Below are positions 60,629 through 64,000 of a DNA stretch of 64,000 nucleotides, in pieces. The DNA comes from Candidatus Lachnocurva vaginae (GTDB lineage Bacteria; Bacillota; Clostridia; Lachnospirales; Lachnospiraceae). Position numbers and translations under genes: made by a program. Numbering within the stretch: position 1 is the first letter of the stretch; each line of letters begins with the position of its first letter. Below the pieces are notes generated by a model that worked only from the letters and a program-made list of their open reading frames with translations, had not been told where the DNA came from and did no database searches. The DNA lies in assembly GCA_011082265.1 (NCBI GenBank), contig CP049781.1, positions 992,001 through 1,056,000 of the forward strand, in the 5' to 3' direction.

Positions 60629-62413
60629 TTAAACACTAAACTTATTCAAATCTGTAACCATATTTTCAGCTTCCTTAGCCATGTTCTTACAATTCTCAGT
60701 TATATTATGCATAAGTGCTTCAAGCTCTTCTGAACTTGCATTAACTTTTTCTGTGTTTTCTGCTGTATTTTCTGCACTATGCTGAACTGAATTAACCTTT
60801 TTACTCATAGAAGTTACCAGTTCACTTATCTCTTCATTAATCTTATTTATGCTTACAAGCTTTTTATTTGTAGCTGCAATTCCATCAAATACTGTTTCAA
60901 AGGAATTTATAACAGTACTTGTATATTCATTATTTGTCTTATTTGTACTTACGACTGACTCTATTGATATACCACAATTTTTAAAGTTCTCTGTTAATTC
61001 GGCAATAATATTTGTTATATTTCCAAGCTCTTCCGATGTATTTTCAGCAAGCTCTCTAATATTTGAGGCAACAACTGCAAATCCTTTTCCCGCTTCTCCC
61101 GCTCTCGCTGCTTCAATACTTGCATTAAGACTTAAAAGATTAGTTTTATCGGCGATTGCCTGAATAACATTTACAATATCTTCCATCTTATCAATAACAT
61201 CATTAGTTTTTGCAATCTGCTCGGATATATTACTTACCTGTTTAGACATAATAGAACTGCTCTCATTCATACTATCAATCTTGTTCTTCATGTCACTACT
61301 TGCTTTACTTAAGTCATCAACATAATTACTGATATCACTTACAGATTTCTTCATTTTATCAGTATTATTATTCATAACTTCCATACTTGAAACTACATCC
61401 GTAGCTGTCGAAACCTGATGACCTGCATCATTTGCAATATTTTCAATAGATTCTGCGACTTGAGCTGTAGCTTCGAGTGCACTATTTGTCATTGCACTTA
61501 TGTCTCCGCTATTTGTATTTACGACATCGGCTGTATTTTTTGCATCCGAAATACTTATCTTAAAAGAAGACATAACCTTATTGGTATGCATAACCATCTG
61601 TCCGAGCTCATCTTTTCTATTAAGAAGTTTTCCTGTAATGCCGCCTCTCAAATTACCGTCAGCAACTTTATTAAGCTCTTCTCTTACTATATCTATAACC
61701 TTTAGCATTTCTGTAACAATAAAATGTGAAAATGCAAACATTATAATGCACAAAATCACACCTGCACATATAAGAAATGTTATACTTTTATTTTCTATAG
61801 AATTGATTTTTTTGATTTCACTTGAATCATTGACAATTCTTTGAATATCATCAGTATAAATACCTGATGTTATAACCCATCCCCAATGCGAAAAAGCTTT
61901 ACTATAAGCAACCTTAGGAGCTACTGTCTTACCGTCGGATTTTGTGAAATAGAAATTATTAAATCCTCCTTTATCTGCAACTTTTAAAATGCTTTGAATA
62001 ATTTTTACTCCATTTTTATCAGTTAAATCTTTTCTATTGCTTCCTTCCTTTGCAGTAAGAATAGGATGCATAACAAGATTATAGTCTTTGTCATCTATCC
62101 AAATATATCCTGAATTATCGTCTCCGTAACGCATACATCTTATAGCTTCTTTTGCTTGATGCTTTGCTTCATCTTCTGTAAGTTCTCCCTTTTTATACAT
62201 GTCATAAAAATGCTGTAGAACTGTAATACCCGATTGTATTTCACTCTTAACCTCAGTCTTGTAACTATCTAAGGTATTGTCATACAATATCTTTTCAGTA
62301 TTCTTACCAAGCCTCTTATATGTTATTGATGCTATTACTAAAAGAACTACGCATGTAAATAAAACTACTCCTGCAAATGTAAAACTCAACTTGTTAGCTA
62401 ATGATTTTTTCAT
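60629..62413 (-). CDS. methyl-accepting chemotaxis protein with single Cache domain
   Basis: 594 aa membrane receptor. Helix 1 is at about 10-30. An extracellular single Cache domain (about 35-185) has the hallmark YGDDNSGYIWIDDKDYNLVMHP and FSHWGWVITSGIY; such domains often bind small organic acids. Helix 2 is at about 205-228, then HAMP, then a long coiled-coil signalling domain with the tip ADKTNLLSLNASIEAARAGEAGKGFAVVA split over about 415-445. Together with the soluble MCP-like protein at 37 kb, it indicates a chemosensory pathway; no che or fla genes are in the window. Confidence 0.93.
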   Translation of the reverse strand: MKKSLANKLSFTFAGVVLFTCVVLLVIASITYKRLGKNTEKILYDNTLDSYKTEVKSEIQSGITVLQHFYDMYKKGELTEDEAKHQAKEAIRCMRYGDDNSGYIWIDDKDYNLVMHPILTAKEGSNRKDLTDKNGVKIIQSILKVADKGGFNNFYFTKSDGKTVAPKVAYSKAFSHWGWVITSGIYTDDIQRIVNDSSEIKKINSIENKSITFLICAGVILCIIMFAFSHFIVTEMLKVIDIVREELNKVADGNLRGGITGKLLNRKDELGQMVMHTNKVMSSFKISISDAKNTADVVNTNSGDISAMTNSALEATAQVAESIENIANDAGHQVSTATDVVSSMEVMNNNTDKMKKSVSDISNYVDDLSKASSDMKNKIDSMNESSSIMSKQVSNISEQIAKTNDVIDKMEDIVNVIQAIADKTNLLSLNASIEAARAGEAGKGFAVVASNIRELAENTSEELGNITNIIAELTENFKNCGISIESVVSTNKTNNEYTSTVINSFETVFDGIAATNKKLVSINKINEEISELVTSMSKKVNSVQHSAENTAENTEKVNASSEELEALMHNITENCKNMAKEAENMVTDLNKFSV

Positions 62414-62651
62414 GGTTCTCCCCCTTTTATGCTAAAACTGATTGCCATGTGGTAAATATAAGAAATTATAATTTTTTACAATACCCACCATTATTATATG
62501 AATATATGAAATTGATTTCAATTAGAAAATAAGATAGGTTATGTTTATTCATTCCTTTAATGTGTTGCAGATATTTACAAAAAATACTATTATGATTTTA
62601 TTAGCTTAATTATCTAATTTTATTAGTATATGAAATGAAAAAATATTTGAT

Positions 62652-63170
62652 ATGGATGCATCTACAAGACGAAAATCAATTTTAAAAATAATAAAAGAAT
62701 CAATAAAACCTATAAGTGCAGGAAAGTTAGCTGAACATTTTTCTATAAGCAGACAAGTAATAGTAGGTGATATTGCACTTCTTAGAGCTTCAGGTCATAA
62801 TATTATTGCAACTCCTCGTGGATATCTTATTTCACCTTCTGAAAGCAATAAATGTTATATAAAAAAGATTGTCTGTAAGCACAACTATGAAGAAATGAAG
62901 GACGAGCTTTACGCTATTGTTGACTGTGGTTGCAGCGTAAAAGATGTAATAGTTGAGCATCCTATTTATGGTCAACTTACAGGAGAGCTTGCAATACAAA
63001 GTCGTTATGATGCTGATAAATTCTTGCAACTTACTGAAAAAGCAAAAGCCAAGCCTCTCTCTTTCTTAACTGAGGGAATTCATATTCATACTCTTATTTG
63101 TCCTTCAGAGGAAGCATTTATTAAGGCAAAAGAAAAATTAAAATCTCTCAAAATTTTATTTGAAAAATAA
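62652..63170 (+). CDS. niaR: NiaR niacin-responsive transcriptional repressor
   Basis: 172 aa. An HTH_11 domain (about 5-58, SAGKLAEHFSISRQVIVGDI) and a 3H domain (about 70-168) with conserved His in VEHPIYGQLTGEL and EGIHIHTLICP, which in relatives bind a metal and nicotinic acid. NiaR shuts off NAD synthesis and niacin uptake genes when nicotinate is plentiful. The ATG lacks a strong Shine-Dalgarno. The PTS-IIC-like transporter starts 143 bp downstream on the same strand behind a candidate operator. Confidence 0.92.
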   Translation: MDASTRRKSILKIIKESIKPISAGKLAEHFSISRQVIVGDIALLRASGHNIIATPRGYLISPSESNKCYIKKIVCKHNYEEMKDELYAIVDCGCSVKDVIVEHPIYGQLTGELAIQSRYDADKFLQLTEKAKAKPLSFLTEGIHIHTLICPSEEAFIKAKEKLKSLKILFEK

Positions 63171-63212
63171 TATATATTACGCATATAAAAATCAAAAAAT
63201 AGATAGTTTTTT

Positions 63213-63254
63213 ATTGACAGGTGTCTTGACATATATCTTTACATTATATATTCT
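63213..63254 (+). promoter_or_regulatory. promoter with candidate NiaR operator
   Basis: -35 TTGACA (63226-63231), 17-bp spacer, -10 TATTCT (63249-63254). Overlapping the -35 is ATTGACAGGTGTCTTGACA, with GACA/TGTC inverted and TTGACA direct elements, similar to what I recall of Firmicutes NiaR sites. Confidence 0.55.
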
Positions 63255-63312
63255 TGATAAGAGCTATTAAATAAAAATTGTTAAATTATAAGTTAAGGAG
63301 AAGATTCTTATC

Positions 63313-64000
63313 ATGGAAAAATTATCTGAATTTTTAAAGCGAAAGGATATTGAAATATCCGCACAGCGGTATGGCATTGATGCGTTAGGTGCCATGGCCC
63401 AAGGACTTTTTTGTTCACTTCTTATAGGAACGATTTTAAATACTTTAGGTTCTCAGCTTCATATAGAATTTCTTACAAAGCCTCTCGCAGTAGTAGCAGG
63501 CATTAAATACAATGTCGGAGGACTTGCTAGTGCTATGAGCGGTCCTGCTATGGCAGTTGCCATAGGATATGCTCTTCGCTGCCCTACACTTGTTCTATTT
63601 TCACTTATTACCGTAGGCTTTTCTGCAAATGCATTAGGAGGTGCCGGAGGTCCTCTTGCAGTTCTTTTTGTTGCAATTTTAGCTTCCGAATTTGGAAAAG
63701 CAATTTCAAAAGAAACGAAGGTTGATATATTAGTTACACCTCTTGTAACAATTGGAATAGGAATTTTCTTTTCTGCTATTTTAGCACCTTTTCTCGGCAA
63801 AGTTTCTATGAAAATTGGAGAACTTATTATGTGGGCAACACTTCAAAGGCCTTTCATTATGGGCATTTTAGTATCCCTTTTTGTAGGTATTGCCTTAACT
63901 CTTCCAATTTCTTCCGCCGCTATTTGTGCAGCGTTCGGACTTACAGGTCTTGCCGGAGGTGCAGCAGTTGCAGGATGTTGTGCTCAAATGGTAGGATTCG
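63313..64000 (+). CDS. PTS_EIIC_2-type membrane transporter (3' end beyond window)
   Basis: The first 229 residues are in the window. The sequence is rich in Gly, Ala and Leu, with five or six helices. ISAQRYGIDALGAMAQGLFCSLLIGTILN at the start and KYNVGGLASAMSGPAMAVAIGYAL are characteristic of the PTS_EIIC_2 (PF13303-like) family, which has the IIC fold but usually no IIA or IIB partner. AAGGAG lies 8 bases before the ATG. The position behind niaR and its possible operator raises the idea that it imports a niacin-related compound rather than a sugar; that is inference. Confidence 0.82.
   Translation, partial: MEKLSEFLKRKDIEISAQRYGIDALGAMAQGLFCSLLIGTILNTLGSQLHIEFLTKPLAVVAGIKYNVGGLASAMSGPAMAVAIGYALRCPTLVLFSLITVGFSANALGGAGGPLAVLFVAILASEFGKAISKETKVDILVTPLVTIGIGIFFSAILAPFLGKVSMKIGELIMWATLQRPFIMGILVSLFVGIALTLPISSAAICAAFGLTGLAGGAAVAGCCAQMVGF

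Noticed and set aside
63459..63800. 113-codon minus-strand frame inside the PTS-IIC-like gene
   Set aside because: Shadow frame antisense to a clear membrane protein; Pro/Arg/Thr-rich composition is typical of such shadows.

Overview
The window is about 64 kb of AT-rich DNA (roughly 30% GC by eye). Ribosome binding sites are strong (AGGAGG type) and almost every gene has a Firmicutes/Clostridia counterpart: DUF4317, glutamine-dependent NadE, AsnA, acetate kinase and a NiaR repressor. It looks like a chromosomal segment of an anaerobic, low-GC Clostridia, possibly Lachnospiraceae-like. The species cannot be fixed from the sequence alone. Most genes are on the minus strand.

Region by region. 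0-9 kb: queA (cut by the window edge), pheT, pheS, dinB, ackA, a cytidylate-kinase-like protein and an NhaD-type antiporter. 9-23 kb: a small inserted cassette, a MATE exporter, a GntR-ABC operon, a metal ABC importer with a palindromic operator, a C1 aminopeptidase, and a second metal-type ABC pair joined to a LolD/FtsX-type exporter. 23-40 kb: pcrA, asnA, asnS, DUF4317, a TtcA-like enzyme, small membrane proteins, nadE, a lipase, a soluble MCP-like protein, and recJ carrying an in-frame minisatellite. 40-43.4 kb: hsdS genes without hsdM or hsdR, holding two kinds of short tandem repeat that could change specificity, and a DUF4143 ATPase.

43.6-56.1 kb is the most interesting part. It is an island-like segment flanked by two copies of the 3' end of a patB/malY aminotransferase gene. 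It holds a complete streptolysin-S-type (TOMM) operon in the order sagB, sagC, sagD (YcaO), CPBP protease, ABC ATPase, ABC permease, and a 47-residue precursor with seven consecutive cysteines as the last gene, followed by a strong terminator. Next comes a quorum-sensing-like unit: an unannotated 22-residue peptide gene, an AgrC/ComD-type kinase and a LytTR regulator. A second operon encodes a secreted hydrophobic protein, a chimeric kinase remnant and a nearly identical second LytTR regulator. All three operons start with the same repeated promoter block, which holds two 9-bp direct repeats spaced exactly 22 bp apart, the geometry of LytTR sites. The simplest reading is one peptide-controlled regulon that makes a thiazole/oxazole peptide toxin plus a second secreted effector. 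An IS3-family element and several recombination scars show that the segment is still being rearranged.

56-64 kb: patB, a nitroreductase, a RelB/YafQ toxin-antitoxin module that has cut off a secondary-alcohol dehydrogenase gene, a thioredoxin-reductase-like flavoprotein lacking the CxxC motif, a Cache-domain chemoreceptor, and niaR followed by a PTS-IIC-like transporter with a candidate NiaR operator.
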